Notes: generated from the letters alone by a model not told the origin. Shown: positions 10,736 to 24,100, numbered from the stretch's first letter. The stretch: 64,000 nt of DNA from Heracleum sosnowskyi (GCA_030848705.1 CM061245.1:41978711-42042710); one strand, 5' to 3'. Numbers and translations: made by a program.

Positions 10736-13145
10736 CATGGTTGATAGGTACAAGATTAGTTTCCAATATTCTCTGTTGAAAGATTGGGCGAAGTAGTGGA
10801 GAAATCGTCACCGGGCGGAATTTCAGTGAAGAAACAAATCGGCTGATTACTCCTCTCATTATGTGTTTTTTGGTTTTTGGTTATTCCTGATCGTGGTTTT
10901 TTGGTTCAAGTTATTTTGTTTTAATTGTGGTTGCCCTAATAGTAATGGACCGGGCCTTACAAAATGGGCTATAATGATTAAAGTCTCTTAGATTTAAAAT
11001 TGAACAACCATGGTAATGTTGTTGTATTTTTAATAATGCAAGTCAATCTTTCGTTTTTCATTTTGTTATATTAATTATTTAAAAGTTATATATCAATTGA
11101 AATAAAGTAATTTTTGAATGTTTCTTATTATGTGATTTTTTATAACTTTTAAATTAATTGAATTTATGACCCTTCATGTACTTTTGGATTAATATAAAAA
11201 GGAAATTGATAAATAAACTACTCATTTTACTATATAAGTTCCAATTGAGATGGAAATGACCAATTGCCCTTAATGAAATGAAAGTAGATTTGTTCCATCA
11301 TAAAAAAAATCATGGATAATTGTGTAAGAAAAATGTACGTAAACAAAAGTTAAAGCTTAAGGCCTCGTTTGTTTCTCCGTTTTTATGGTTACACTGGTAG
11401 TTAAAGTTCCTTGGAACGAAATTACATACTTAAACTTCCCGTGTTTATCAAATTACTTATAATGTTTCAAAAACATTATTTTTGAAGGCAATACACACAA
11501 AGATAAATAAATAAAGTACAAAATAATTATAAAATTACTACACAAAAAAATTTAAATTGTACGAGTAGATTTTTATTGTCTTTCAATATAATTAATTTTT
11601 ATTATGTTCAAACACTTTTTCCGTTTTTCAATTCAGCACTTTTGTTTCGTTAAATAATTTCCTGGCGAGTTTCTCTTCTCAATTGTTCGGCAGCTTACTT
11701 GTTTTCCTGGCCAGGGAGTTTTATTAGTTTATTATCAATTACTTTTAGTTGTATAATTCGATGATCCATGCATGCATGTTTGTTTCATTAAAATAGCATA
11801 ATTCTAGTTTAGCTTTGTTTTATAATACGCATGTTTTAAATACTTTATTAATTGCTTCTTTTATGATATAATTATGTCTAGCTAAATCTCTTGCCCTAGG
11901 ATGAAGATGAAGTTAATTTAATTATTTTTGATATCTTCTTGTTCCTATTAATTGGTTCTCATAATTTTTCTTGGTGCTTAATTGTTCAATTGACAAAGTG
12001 ATTTTGATATATTATTGTTACCGGATTTATTTTTCATAGCCTATGCTTGCTCCATGAAGTTTTGATAAGTTATTGTTAGATAACAAGTTTCATAGTATAT
12101 GCTTGTCTCGTTAATTGATATATCTTATTTGTGAAGGAAAGAGAATTGATTTTAGGGTGAGTTGATATTAATTATGATTGATTAATGGATTCAGATTCCT
12201 AGATTTTCCTTATCTGATTTTAATTGTTAATTAGGTTAAACAAATCTCAACTCAAATCTTATTTGTCTAGTTCGCCTGAGTTAATTGTTAGGGTTTCGAA
12301 AATTCATAGTCTCTATGGATCGATCTGTGATTGATACAACTAAACACTGTGCGCTTGCAGTTTACATTATTTTTACACATCAAGTTTTTGGTGTTTATGT
12401 TTGCTTTAAAAATATGTATATTACAAATTATCATAAAGATAGATGCAAAGTTAATAAAAAAGTTATTAGTATGATGAATCAAAAATTACGTATTAATGAA
12501 AAATTACAAAATTACTATTTAAAAAAATATAAACTCATTATAAACTATTTTAAAGATAGCATATCACAAATTAAAAATACTAATATTAAAAAATGTTATT
12601 AGAAAGTAGATTTTAATTTTAATCATGGAAGAGAAGATAAAAGTAATCTAATAAAAATGAGGATGAAAATTCAATTTAAAAAATAAAAAATATATGAATA
12701 TTGTTTAACAACAACGTAACTTGCAGTGACCATGGGTAGACTAGGTAACTAAGTTACCGTGTTTTGCAGTAACCCTAATTATCTGGGAAGTGGGGGTTAC
12801 ATCATTCATTTCAAAAATCACATAACCAAACGCTGTAATTTATTTATTTTTCTAGGAACTCCAAGTTAACTAGTTGAGTTACACTGAACCAACGAGGCCT
12901 AAATAGCAAAATGAGTAGTTTATTTATCAATTTCCTATAAAAAGTGTGGTATTATCATTATACATTTTATAGTTAAATTATATTCTCTATTTTCAATTTG
13001 TTCATTTAATTTTTTAATGTATTAGCACTATACTTTTTATAGTTAAATTATATTCTTTATTTTTAAATTTTTTCATTTAATTTTTTAAATCATGTTTAAA
13101 TAGTTCATATAAAGTCTCATATTTGCCAAATGTCTTATTTAGCAT
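10720..13145. repeat. Triplicated unit, copy 3, interrupted
   Basis: Pieces in order: end of segment A (10,720-10,845), 140 bp with no counterpart in copies 1 and 2 (10,846-10,985), segment B part 1 (10,986-11,560), an 0.83-kb insertion (11,561-12,393), segment B part 2 (12,394-12,844) and segment C (12,845-13,145). It lacks both the copia element and the MULE-type MITE, so it separated from copies 1 and 2 before those insertions. Confidence 0.8.
11561..12393 (+). mobile_element. Insertion resembling an LTR/leader fragment of a Tat/Athila-type gypsy element
   Basis: Sequence present in repeat copy 3 but absent from copy 1 at the matching point (about 7640-7650). The end at 12,296-12,393 (TCTCTATGGATCGATCTGTG, CACTGTGCGCTTGCAG, ACATCAAGTTTTTGG) looks like the region just before the primer site of large plant gypsy elements, where a TTTTTGGCGCC-like sequence normally follows. 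No coding region and no clear target-site duplication were found, so fragment identity and boundaries are tentative. Confidence 0.4.
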
Positions 13146-13404
13146 TATTAATTTTTGGAAAAAAAATGTTGTTCATTGGAATTGAACTTGGGTCTTTGTA
13201 TTTGCTTGCACACCATCATACCACTAGAACACTCAATCTTAATTGTTATAAATCATAAGCTTAATATGTGTGTGTGTGTGTGTCTGTGTGTGTGTGTTTG
13301 TGTGAGTAAATAAAAGAAATATTTGGTATTTTGATAACGGAAACATATTAACAAAATTTAATCATCTTTTTCTTTTCTAATTTTACTAATTTATATTATA
13401 TTAT
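13146..13404. other. Spacer with a TG microsatellite
   Basis: About 260 bp of AT-rich sequence. It contains an imperfect (TG)n run at 13,266-13,304, broken by single C and T changes. No coding signal. Confidence 0.7.
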
Positions 13405-13420
13405 TTTATAGTAGGGAAAT

Positions 13421-16400
13421 TGTAAGATCCGGGAAAATTACGTGTTAATATGTGATGTGAAATGAAATTTTAATTTCATATTAAGAGTTATTAAATGATT
13501 TATCTGTTTAAACGTGCTAAGTTATTCGTTAAATGATTGAATATGCGATATTGTGGTGCTATGTGAAATGTGTGGGGAATTTGAAATTATTTTGAAAAGG
13601 GTGTCATACTATTTTATTTTATTTTAATTATCGAAAAGAAAATTTGGATCGTTCCCAAATTATTCGGGAGATTGGTATATCGTTCGTACCAATATTTCAT
13701 TCGTTAAAGTGGGAAGTACTCAAAAATATTCATAATAGAGGTATTTTGGTTCGTATATTTTGAATTAAACGATACTTGTAGTTATCTGTACTTTATGGAT
13801 GCTTATCGTCTCGTGAAACGTGTATTCTGCTTTATTAAAGGTTTAAAGCATATATTCTGTTATATTGTATTTAAAGCGATCCATCGGATCAGTATCGATC
13901 CAAAAATGTCGTTTGGGGTATTATTTTCCGTTTAATATAAAAAGGCAAATCGTACTTTGTTTTCGTATAATCAAGCTTAATTACAGTTAAAAATCCGAAA
14001 AACCCTAGAACGTGTTCTTCGTGTTCTTGAGAAATCAAACCAACTTTTGAAGGCGTTATCGGAATCCGATTTCGATGTTCTTGTAACCAAATCGAATCTC
14101 TCATCATCCTTTACCTAAATCCATCATCAAAATTCATGTGGGTATGATCTTTAAACTTTTCCGATTTTTAATTTATTTATTTATTTCGAATTTTTGTTTT
14201 AATTTGGGGAAATCTTTGATTGTTGATGTTCTTGATAATTAAGGGCATGAATAGATTGTGCGTGTTGTGATGAGCCTATTGATAATTTTTGTGTGATTTT
14301 TGGAGTCCAAATTCGAGCAAAACGGAAATTTAAAGGACTCACCGGATTTTTCTATGTTCGGCCGGAATTTACATTCGGTTGATTGTTCTTTGATATGGCT
14401 TCCATAACTTGATAGATCGAAAGGTTTAGAGTGCAAAGGTGTGTTTAAATTCGAGTTTTAGTCCCGTTTTCTTGTTGCCAGACCTTTCGCCGCCGCTGGC
14501 GGGGATACGAATTCCGTCCAGTTTTGGGCGATTTCGTAGTGGTTGTTTGTATGTTTGTACGTGTCTTGGAAAGCCCTTGAATTCCCCAGTAAAAGCCCTA
14601 TGATTTGGGCCGTTTTTCGGTCGTCGGAAACTGGGGAAGGTGGCCGGAACCACCACCGGAATCCGGTGTGTTCTTGGCGACCCACCCATGTTCTTGACGA
14701 CCCGTTTTACTTTTGACCCGACCCGGTTTTGATTCCTAAAAACCCTAATTTCATTTTAGAAAACTGTTTCTGGAGTTATTTATTTTAAAATAATTCAAAA
14801 ATAGTTTAAAAATTCTAAAAATCATATCTTTGATTTAAAAATACATTTTATTATTCCGAAAATTTTATAAATTCATAAATATTTATTTAAATTCAAAAAT
14901 TGATTAAATTTAATTATTTTAATTATTTTTGATTAATAATTAATTAATTTAATTAATTGATTAATTCTTTTAATCAGTTAATTCTTAATAATTAATTATT
15001 AATTAGATTTAATTAATTAAAATTAAGTTTAATTATTTTCTAGCTTGGTTCATTTATTTAAAAATAGTTTGAGCATTTAAAGAGTGTCAATTAATTTTAT
15101 TAATTGATTTAATTGCATTTAAAATACTTATATTGGATTTAAAAATCCGATTTTTGATTTAAAAATTGTTTGTGGCTTATTTAAATTCAAATAAGTTTCG
15201 TGTGATGTTTTAAAAATAGTTATAAGTGCAATATGGTTTGTATGAGTTGTGTAATTTGTTTTATAGTCCGTATATGCCCGTACTAGGGCTAGTGTCTGAG
15301 TTTTTAATCTCGTAAATTATACCGGACGTCCGATACGTAACCGGTTACTTGTTTAAATGTGTTATGTGAATGATGTGAATTATCTGTTGTTGAGTCATGC
15401 ATGCGAATAAATTGTGTTGAGACTTGTTTGAGTATTTGGTCGTGTCTAACATCATCACGAGGGGTAGTTGGAATAGAAATTTGTCGGTTATGTTAGAAAG
15501 TGAGATTTACGAGGCCGTTGACTTGGATGTTGACTTTTATGGTATAGAGATTTTCGACGAACGTGATACGTGGGTGATTGATTTAGTTAATCGTGATTAT
15601 TCTATCAATTGAAATGTGGTTGTCTGTGCAACAGAGGCTATTGGACGAGACGAGTCATATTATCGAAGTTAAGTTACGATCGTTTATGGAATGTGAAATC
15701 ATACGTTGAAGACTAAGTACCGTCTCATGTTTGACTATCGAGGCTGGCACGTGGATTCGAAATGGTAAAAGTAGACTAGTGGTATTCGCAAGAGCGTTAA
15801 AGCAAAGAAGGACGGAAGTAGAGAATCGTGCGACAAGACAGAATAAGGAGGAAATCGTATTGTTTCAGCGTTACGAAATAGCTAAGGACCAGAGGCAAGT
15901 GTTTATACCCTTGCTTATTAATTAAGGGATATTATCTTGAATTATTAGTATGCATGTTGAATGCTTATTAATGAATTTTCAAATGTTGATTTCTTTGCAT
16001 TGAATTGCAAGTATGTTATTTAATCTCATAAATTGACGAGTACTCTTTTATACCTTTTTGGTTTAGATTCATATTTTCATATTGATCGGAGAGATATAAT
16101 TATTATATTGAAATGATTGAAAAGATAGTTATGGGCTGTATACTAAGGCCTTCTTTCAAAGACTTGATTTAAAAATGCTAAGTTGGAATATTACCAACCC
16201 TAGATGAGCGGGAACTTGTGAACCCTATGAGGGAAAACTTATTCTGAAATTCTGAAGTGGTGTTGCTTGCCCTTCAAGTATTCCGTTTTTCACCTTGCAC
16301 CTATGCAAACCTTGTTATCCATTCTTGTTAATGCGATCATCTGATCCATTCCCTGATTCGAATTCATATATGCTGTGCATGATTTAGTTTACTTCCTTCA

Positions 16401-18287
16401 AGTACAAGGCTTATCTATTATAAGTACATGTTCGAAGGACTTGAACTATTTCTGTCAGAAGTTGATAAACCCTTGTTTTCTTCATTTATAAACTTCACCC
16501 TGAATTTTTCTTAAACTTGAACTTGACTTTCTTGTCACTTACCAGATTGTTGAATCTTAACTAATTCTTCCATGATGTGATAATTTGAACTGTTGAGGCC
16601 ATCTAGAGCCTGTTCTTTGAACCCTATTCTATATTGAGTTGTTACAAATTCTGTTGATATCATAATGCCCGTTTCATATCAGATTCAATCTTGTTGAGCA
16701 TGTCATTGTTATTCTTCATTATATCCCAGTTGTTACATCGAACTCGTTGATGCTTATTATATTGTCACTTTTCATGTGCACCTCCCCATTGTTGTGTCGA
16801 TCTCGTCGATACTAGATTATATTGCTATCCCTTTATTGATTCTTCATAATTGAACTGTTTCCTGGAACGTGAGTTTTCCAGCAATTGTTGTATCAAGGTT
16901 GTCGATTCTTCCGACACCTGATTGTCGAAGTAAGGTTGTCATTGGTTCTGACACCTGACGTATATAAAATAGAATTGGAATGTTTTTAAAAATGGACCAA
17001 TTATTGGTCGGGCCATTTATGGTCGATGTAATTTAGGCCCAGATTGGCCTTGGATCCGTAGAGGACTATGCATGAGCTAGTCCGGGGTTGTTGCGTGGCT
17101 GGCCAGCAGCACAACCTTTGATTTGATAAAATGTGAAAATCCAATTCTAGAATAAGTTCTTATTTCTGAGATGAGTTACATCCATATGTTTTGTTCTTAT
17201 GAGTTATGACCTGATTCTCAGGTTTATTCGTTGCATGAAGTTGTTGGTTCGTTGATTAATAATAGTGGTTTCAATCTTGCTGAAATCACTTACTCTTAAT
17301 ACATTTGGATTCCAAATAGTCGAAATCCACTTCCTTGATTCCATTGGCAGTCGTGAGATATCTATCTTGATGAGTTTTATTCATACCGCATATCTAGTCG
17401 GTACCATGTTGAAGCCTTGAAGTGCGTCCCTTATTCCTTGACCGAGCGTGTTGGCTCATTCTTACCCCTTGATTATTCTAACCTTCCAGAGTTGTTGGTT
17501 TCAGAAAATGTTGTGAATAGATTTGTTATCTTCAAAACTAGTATTTTTATACAAACTATGGTCTTGAAGATGTATGAGTTATATTTATTTCATATTTTCT
17601 ACTTACTATTGTAGATATTGTTGATTCGGTCGCCGTAACGACCAGTATAAATCTTTTTGTGTTTTAAACTATTCAATTGAGAGAAGAAGAATGAGAAATT
17701 GTGGTAAATTACCAAACTTGTTTTGAAAATATTAGAGATTACAAATGTTTAAGCCAAAGGCTTGTTTATTTGAAAATCCAAAGTTTATTTTGGAAACCTT
17801 TCGTATTATATTTAATAATGCGCTTGCTGAGCAATTCATTCGCTCATACTTGTTTTATTTATATATATTTTAGCCTGCCGGAAAGAAGGTGTATTGGCGA
17901 GAGTTGTCCGCGTAGCTGATCAGAGATGGGGAAAGATGTTAGCGTAAAGACGTTTTGATCCAGAGCATTGGAGCTAGTGAGAGGTTTTGTATATAGATGT
18001 TTTCTATTGAATAATATATTGTGTAAAGTTAGTTGCCTGGTATACTTCTTATCGAAGTTATACTAGTGTATTAGAATTTTTGTAAAGAGAAGGATTGTAA
18101 GGAAGAAAGATTGTTGTAATGAAATTTTGGATTCTTGTTTCTAGCACTATAACCTTTAAAGATTCTTGGTAGAGTTGGGGTCACAGATATTATTATTATT
18201 GTGTTGATTTTATATTGAACAGGTTGTTTGGATTAAGAGTGCAGTGTGACGACCAAATCCTTTGACCCCGGATTTGGGGGCGTTACA
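13421..18287 (+). repeat. 5' LTR, 4867 bp
   Basis: Nearly identical to 21,171-26,036. Recognisable modules: GATCCAAAAATG...GGGGTATTATTTT (about 13,897-13,928), a GC-rich block (14,460-14,720), an AT-rich TTAATTAATT block (14,900-15,050), ACCGGACGTCCGATACGTAA (15,320), and a block around GGCTGGCCAGCAGCACAACC (17,098-17,117). The same modules, in the same order, occur in the LTRs of the 33,787 and 59,197 elements. Short ORFs inside (for example 15,424-15,612) have no recognisable family and are probably incidental. Confidence 0.93.
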
Positions 18288-18289
18288 GT

Positions 18290-18301
18290 TGGAATCAGAG
18301 C
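18290..18301 (+). other. Primer binding site, initiator-Met type
   Basis: TGGAATCAGAGC lies two bases after the LTR. It has one mismatch to the usual TGGTATCAGAGC. Confidence 0.75.
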
Positions 18302-18546
18302 AAGGGTTATAGTAAAACTAGAAACGAGAGTGTGTGGGAGTGTATATAGTTATATAAGGAACGTCAGAGCTCATTTAGAGTTCGTGTTGGACTATTGGAT
18401 ATAGTGCCGTTGAGTGAGTTGAGATAGAGGTATTTGATTGAGATAGTTGTGCTGAGATGGATAGAACTTCTTACGTTTGTAAACGTCTATGGCGGAATCT
18501 TCAAAGACTATTACGAGTCGACGACGTACAATATTGATAACCTTGC

Positions 18547-18666
18547 GACGTGGAAAAGAAGGGCTGAAATCGAATAACGTGGAAAAGAAGGGCTGAAATC
18601 GAATAACGTGGAAAAGAAGGGCTGAAATCGGATAACGTGGAAAAGGAGGGCTGAAATCGAATAACG
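18547..18666 (+). repeat. 29-bp tandem repeat, about four copies
   Basis: The unit AACGTGGAAAAGAAGGGCTG plus AAATCGAAT is repeated head to tail with only single-base differences, in the region where gag should begin. The unit length is not a multiple of three. Confidence 0.85.
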
Positions 18667-20559
18667 AGCTATCGAAGGAGTCGACGGAGGAGGCATATGT
18701 GAAGACCTTGGTAATACCTTCCCATCCTAAGGAAATATTTGACATTTCTTTAAGCGAAACTTGTGTTGGTGAATATATTCCACCTTTTGACCTTGTACTT
18801 GGTACTTTTGATCAATCATGATTGCAATTGCATCAGAGGTTGTTGTGATATCTATTTCAAAATTGTGAAGCCTGTTGAAAATATGCTATTCGAATTCCAA
18901 CTCCTTTATTTTTCAGGGGTGGATAACTCTAGTTATGATGTGATACTACTTGTTGATACATCCCTTTTGTGGTTGTTTTTCTTTTCTGGAAATAACACCT
19001 TTGGAATCTATTCAATTTCAATCCAAGGTGTGTATTTGAAATTTCTTATCGAAAGGCCCTGGTTGTCATTCCGACTCTAAATTTCTTTTATATTTCTCTA
19101 CTCCAACTGAGATAAACAACCCTATTTATAGGGGACACAAGGACTATCTGTCTATGTGATAGAAGTCTGATGGGACGCCGTCACTTGTGTGTTGTGAAAT
19201 ACAAGAAGGCTAATTACCTTTAGTACTGTCTTAATAGAGACACACAACATTGAGTTCATGTGATCAAATTGGTCTCTCAGTAATTCTTTCACTTCCAATA
19301 ATGTTTGCTTTGGAATATGCAGATTTGGTAACCCCAATTGTGGGACATTTGCTACGTTATAGAATCTTTCACTTCAAAATATCATGAATTTTTGTTATAC
19401 CAAATAATCTGGGAGGTATGCCATTAGGGTGAACTGAAATTTACCCTACCATAATGAACGAAGAATTTGCGATTGAATTACCACGAGCGAAAGCGGATTA
19501 CGATGCGATTAGAATACTAGTAACATATAACGGAGCCAGTTGTTCTCTCTCTATCGATTAACGTTACGATATGGAAAGGTGAAGTTAGATAATTCAACAG
19601 TTGATTGGAAATTGGGGAAAAATGTGTAATTGTGCTGATGATATCCCGTGTTGTGGAAGATGAACATAATAGATTTTTGTCTCAATGAGAAGAACTTTTA
19701 AGATTTGATGATAGGCTAATAATGGAGAATGGGTTAATCTTTGAGTATTTCAGGATTGTATGATATGGTTGCAAGTCTCTTGCTCACGATAGTTAAGGTA
19801 GATCTTACCAGTCAATGTGGATGTATAGGATGAGAATCAAAATGACGTTGAGTTGATCAAGCTGTTTGGGAATTGAGATGGAACCATGGAAAAGGTGTCC
19901 TGAGTGTTACTGTGGATGTATCTTCTGAATTATTTAGGAATCAGATGGAGAGCAATTAAGTTATTGGAACTAAGTAGAACAATTTTTAAAGATATGGATT
20001 AAGTCACCAAGCTGATAAGGAATATTCTCACAATTATAGATAGGGAAAGAAGATGAAGAGGTGTTGATAAGGATTTAAAGACAATGGATGAGGTAATGAG
20101 TGATTGTTTTAAACTGAATATTTGTTTGGCACGGAAGGTATGCGATCGTTGAAAGCAGTTGTTAAATATATTTGAGGTAGATAAAGTTGACCCAAGAATA
20201 TGGATGGCTGATAGTATGAGTAGAAAAAAAAAAGAGATCAGAGATGTAAATATCTTCGGTACAAGGATTAGAAAGGATAGAGCTTTAAGGTTATGATAAC
20301 AAGAGATCAACTAGAAGGAATGACGGAAATAAGAATTCAACCAGGATTGATTAAAGAGAAAGGGCCACATAAAGGAAAGAGTTATGGAAAAAGAAAAGGA
20401 TTCAATTATAGGAGGGAACGAGAAAGTATAAGGAATAAGAAAGAAGTGCAAGAATACATATGAGGGGTTTCAAAAGGATACTAGTGTTGGTGAATATCTA
20501 AGTACTTGAGGTGTTGGAAAAATGAAGACAGAATAGCAGAGGTATAGAAGACAGTTACA
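18667..20559 (+). other. Decayed interior of the giant-LTR element
   Basis: No sustained reading frame on either strand. A stretch near 19,500-19,560 (around GGAGCCAGTTGTTCTCTCTC) is reminiscent of a protease DSGATKSF-type site, but it is too damaged to be sure. The rest shows no recognisable domain. Confidence 0.4.
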
Positions 20560-21150
20560 ACTAAAGAGATTCCTGAATGGAAGTGGAAACATATTAAGAT
20601 AAACTGTGTAGTAGAGTTGTTAAGGCCTAGAGCTTATCATGATATTATTTGAGTTATTATTGACCGATTAACGAGAGATATTTATTAGATGAATTGGTTC
20701 ATCTCTAGCTATTTGAATGAGGTAATAGTACGACATGGAATGACGGGTTCAAATGTATTTGACAGAGATCCGCGACTTAATTAAAGAATTCAGACAGACT
20801 ATGGTTGTGTACTAAATTTTGAAGGTAATTGGAAGGACCATTTACAGATGATTAGATTTCCTTACGACAACAGTTATTATGACGATTTTGAATTGCTACC
20901 TTATGTCGGTTTACGTATTCATAGTGTATTTCATAAAATACGAACCTATAGAGATTTAGTTAAATTTGTTCTATGTTGAGCAACCGATTGAGATATTGAG
21001 TCAGTATGAGAAAGTGTTAAGTAATAGAGGAGTCGAATTAGTATGAGTATGAGGAGAAATCCTAAGGTTGAAGAGTCAACCTAGGAATTTGAGAATGAGA
21101 TGTTGGAAAATATCCACCTATGTTTGCGCAAGTTGATTCTGAGGACAGAA
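20560..21150 (+). pseudogene. gypsy integrase/C-terminal remnant
   Basis: Nucleotide similarity to 41,660-42,735 of the intact gypsy pol is visible in patches: ATTCCTGAATGGAAGTGGAA (20,568), GTACGACATGGAATGACGGG (20,729), CTTAATTAAAGAATTCAGAC, and the end CTAAGGTTGAAGAGTCAACC (21,062). It has many stops and a large internal deletion. Catalytic motifs are not intact. Confidence 0.7.
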
Positions 21151-21157
21151 TCATGTT

Positions 21158-21170
21158 AAGGGGGGAAGGA
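21158..21170 (+). other. Polypurine tract
   Basis: AAGGGGGGAAGGA ends at the 3' LTR. The preceding CTGAGGACAGAATC is almost the same as before the 3' LTR of the intact gypsy element (42,743-42,756). Confidence 0.85.
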
Positions 21171-24100
21171 TGTAAGATCCGGGAAAATTACGTGTTAATA
21201 TGTGATGTGAAATGAAATTTTAATTTCATATTAAGAGTTATTAAATGATTTATCTGTTTAAACGTGCTAAGTTATTCGTTAAATGATTGAATATGCGATA
21301 TTGTGGTGCTATGTGAAATGTGTGGGGAATTTGAAATTATTTTGAAAAGGGTGTCATACTATTTTATTTTATTTTAATTATCGAAAAGAAAATTTGGATC
21401 GTTCCCAAATTATCCGGGAGATTGGTATATCGTTCGTACCAATATTTCATTCGTTAAAGTGGGAAGTACTCAAAAATATTCGTAATAGAGGTATTTTGGT
21501 TCATATATTTTGAATTAAACGATACTTGTAGTTATCCGTACTTTATGGATGCTTATCGTCTCGTGAAACGTGTATTCTGCTTTATTAAAGGTTTAAAGCA
21601 TATATTCTGTTATATTGTATTTAAAGCGATCCATCGGATCAGTATCGATCCAAAAATGTCGTTTGGGGTATTATTTTCTGTTTAATATAAAAAGGCAAAT
21701 CGTACTTTGTTTTCGTATAATCAAGCTTAATTACAGTTAAAAATCCGAAAAACCCTAGAACGTGTTCTTCGTGTTCTTGAGAATCAAACCAACTTTTGAA
21801 GGCGTTATCGGAATCCGATTTCGATGTTCTTGTAACCAAATCGAATCTCTCATCATCCTTTACCTAAATCCATCATCAAAATTCATGTGGGTATGATCTT
21901 TAAACTTTTCCGATTTTTAATTTATTTATTTATTTCGAATTTTTGTTTTAATTTGGGGAAATCTTTGATTGTTGATGTTCTTGATAATTAAGGGCATGAA
22001 TAGATTGTGCGTGTTGTGATGAGCCTATTGATAATTTTTGTGTGCTTTTTGGAGTCCAAATTCGAGCAAAACGGAAATTTAAAGGACTCGCCGGATTTTT
22101 CTATGTTCGGCCGGAATTTACATTCGGTTGATTGTTCTTTGATATGGCTTCCATAACTTGATAGATCGGAAGGTTTAGAGTGCAAAGGTGTGTTTAAATT
22201 CGAGTTTTAATCCCGTTTTCTTGTTGCCGGACTTTTCGCCGCCGCCGGCGGGGATACGAATTCCGTCCAGTTTTGGGCGATTTCGTAGTGGTTGTTTGTA
22301 TGTTTGTACGTGTCTTGGAAATCCCTTGAATTCCCCAGTAAAAGCCCTATGATTTGGGCCGTTTTTCGGTCGTCGGAAACTGGGGAAGGTGGCCGGAACC
22401 ACCACCGGAATCCGGTGTGTTCTTGGCGACCCACCCATGTTCTTGACGACCCGTTTTACTTTTGACCCGACCCGGTTTTGATTCCTAAAAACCCTAATTT
22501 CATTTTAGAAAACTGTTTCTGGAGTTATTTATTTTAAAATAATTCAAAAATAGTTTAAAAATTCTAAAAATCATATCTTTGATTTAAAAATACATTTTAT
22601 TATTCCGAAAATTTTATAAATTCATAAATATTTATTTAAATTCAAAAATTGATTAAATTTAATTATTTTAATTATTTTTGATTAATAATTAATTTATTTA
22701 ATTAATTGATTAATTCTTTTAATCAGTTAATTCTTAATAATTAATTATTAATTAGATTTAATTAATTAAAATTAAGTTTAATTATTTTCTAGCTTGGTTC
22801 ATTTATTTAAAAATAGTTTGAGCATTTAAAGAGTGTCAATTAATTTTATTAATTGATTTAATTGCATTTAAAATACTTATATTGGATTTAAAAATCCGAT
22901 TTTTGATTTAAAAATTGTTTGTGGCTTATTTAAATTCAAATAAGTTTCGTGTGATGTTTTAAAAATAGTTATAAGTGCTATATGGTTTGTATGAGTTGTG
23001 TAATGTGTTTTATAGTCCGTATATGCCCGTACTAGGGCTAGTGTCTGAGTTTTTAATCTCGTAAATTATACCGGACGTCCGATACGTAACCGGTTACTTG
23101 TTTAAATGTGTTATGTGAATGATGTGAATTATCTGTTGTTGAGTCATGCATGCGAATAAATTGTGTTGAGACTTGTTTGAGTATTTGGTCGTGTCTAACA
23201 TCATCACGAGGGGTAGTTGGAATAGAAATTTGTCGGTTATGTTAGAAAGTGAGATTTACGAGGCCGTTGACTTGGATGTTGACTTTTATGGTATAGAGAT
23301 TTTCGACGAACGTGATACGTGGGTGATTGATTTAGTTAATCGTGATTATTCTATCAATTGAAATGTGGTTGTCTGTGCAACAGAGGCTATTGGACGAGAC
23401 GAGTCAGATTATCGAAGTTAAGTTACGATCGTTTATGGAATGTGAAATCATACGTTGAAGACTAAGTACCGTCTCATGTTTGACTATCGAGGCTGGCACG
23501 TGGATTCGAAATGGTAAAAGCAGACTAGTGGTATTCGCAAGAGCGTTAAAGCAAAGAAGGACGGAAGTAGAGAATTGTGCGACAAGACAGAATAAGGAGG
23601 AAATCGTATTGTTTCAACGTTACGAAATAGCTAAGGACCAGAGGCAAGTGTTTATACCCTTGCTTATTAATTAAGGGATATTATCTTGAATTATTAGTAT
23701 GCATGTTGAATGCTTATTACTGAATTTTCAAATGTTGATTTCTTTGCATTGAATTGCAAGTATGTTATTTAATCTCATAAATTGACGAGTACTCTTTTAT
23801 ACCTTTTTGGTTTAGATTCATATTTTCATTTTGATCGGAGAGATATAATTATTATATTGAAATGATTGAAAAGATAGTTATGGGCTGTATACTAAGGCCT
23901 TCTTTCAAAGACTTGATTTAAAAATGCTAAGTTGGAATATTACCAACCCTAGATGAGCGGGAACTTGTGAACCCTATGAGGGAAAACTTATTTTGAAATT
24001 CTGAAGTGGTGTTGCTTGCCCTTCAAGTATTCCGTTTTTCACCTTGCACCTATGCAAACCTTGTTATCCATTCTTGTTAATGCGATCATCTGATCCATTC

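Noticed and set aside
13160..13230. GAATTGAACTTGGGTC-type sequence resembling a tRNA B box or SINE head
   Set aside because: No matching A box, no poly-A or simple tail at an expected distance, no target-site duplication.
15424..15925. Short ORFs repeated at 23,173-23,674
   Set aside because: They lie in the two giant LTRs and are copies of each other only. No domain or start context.
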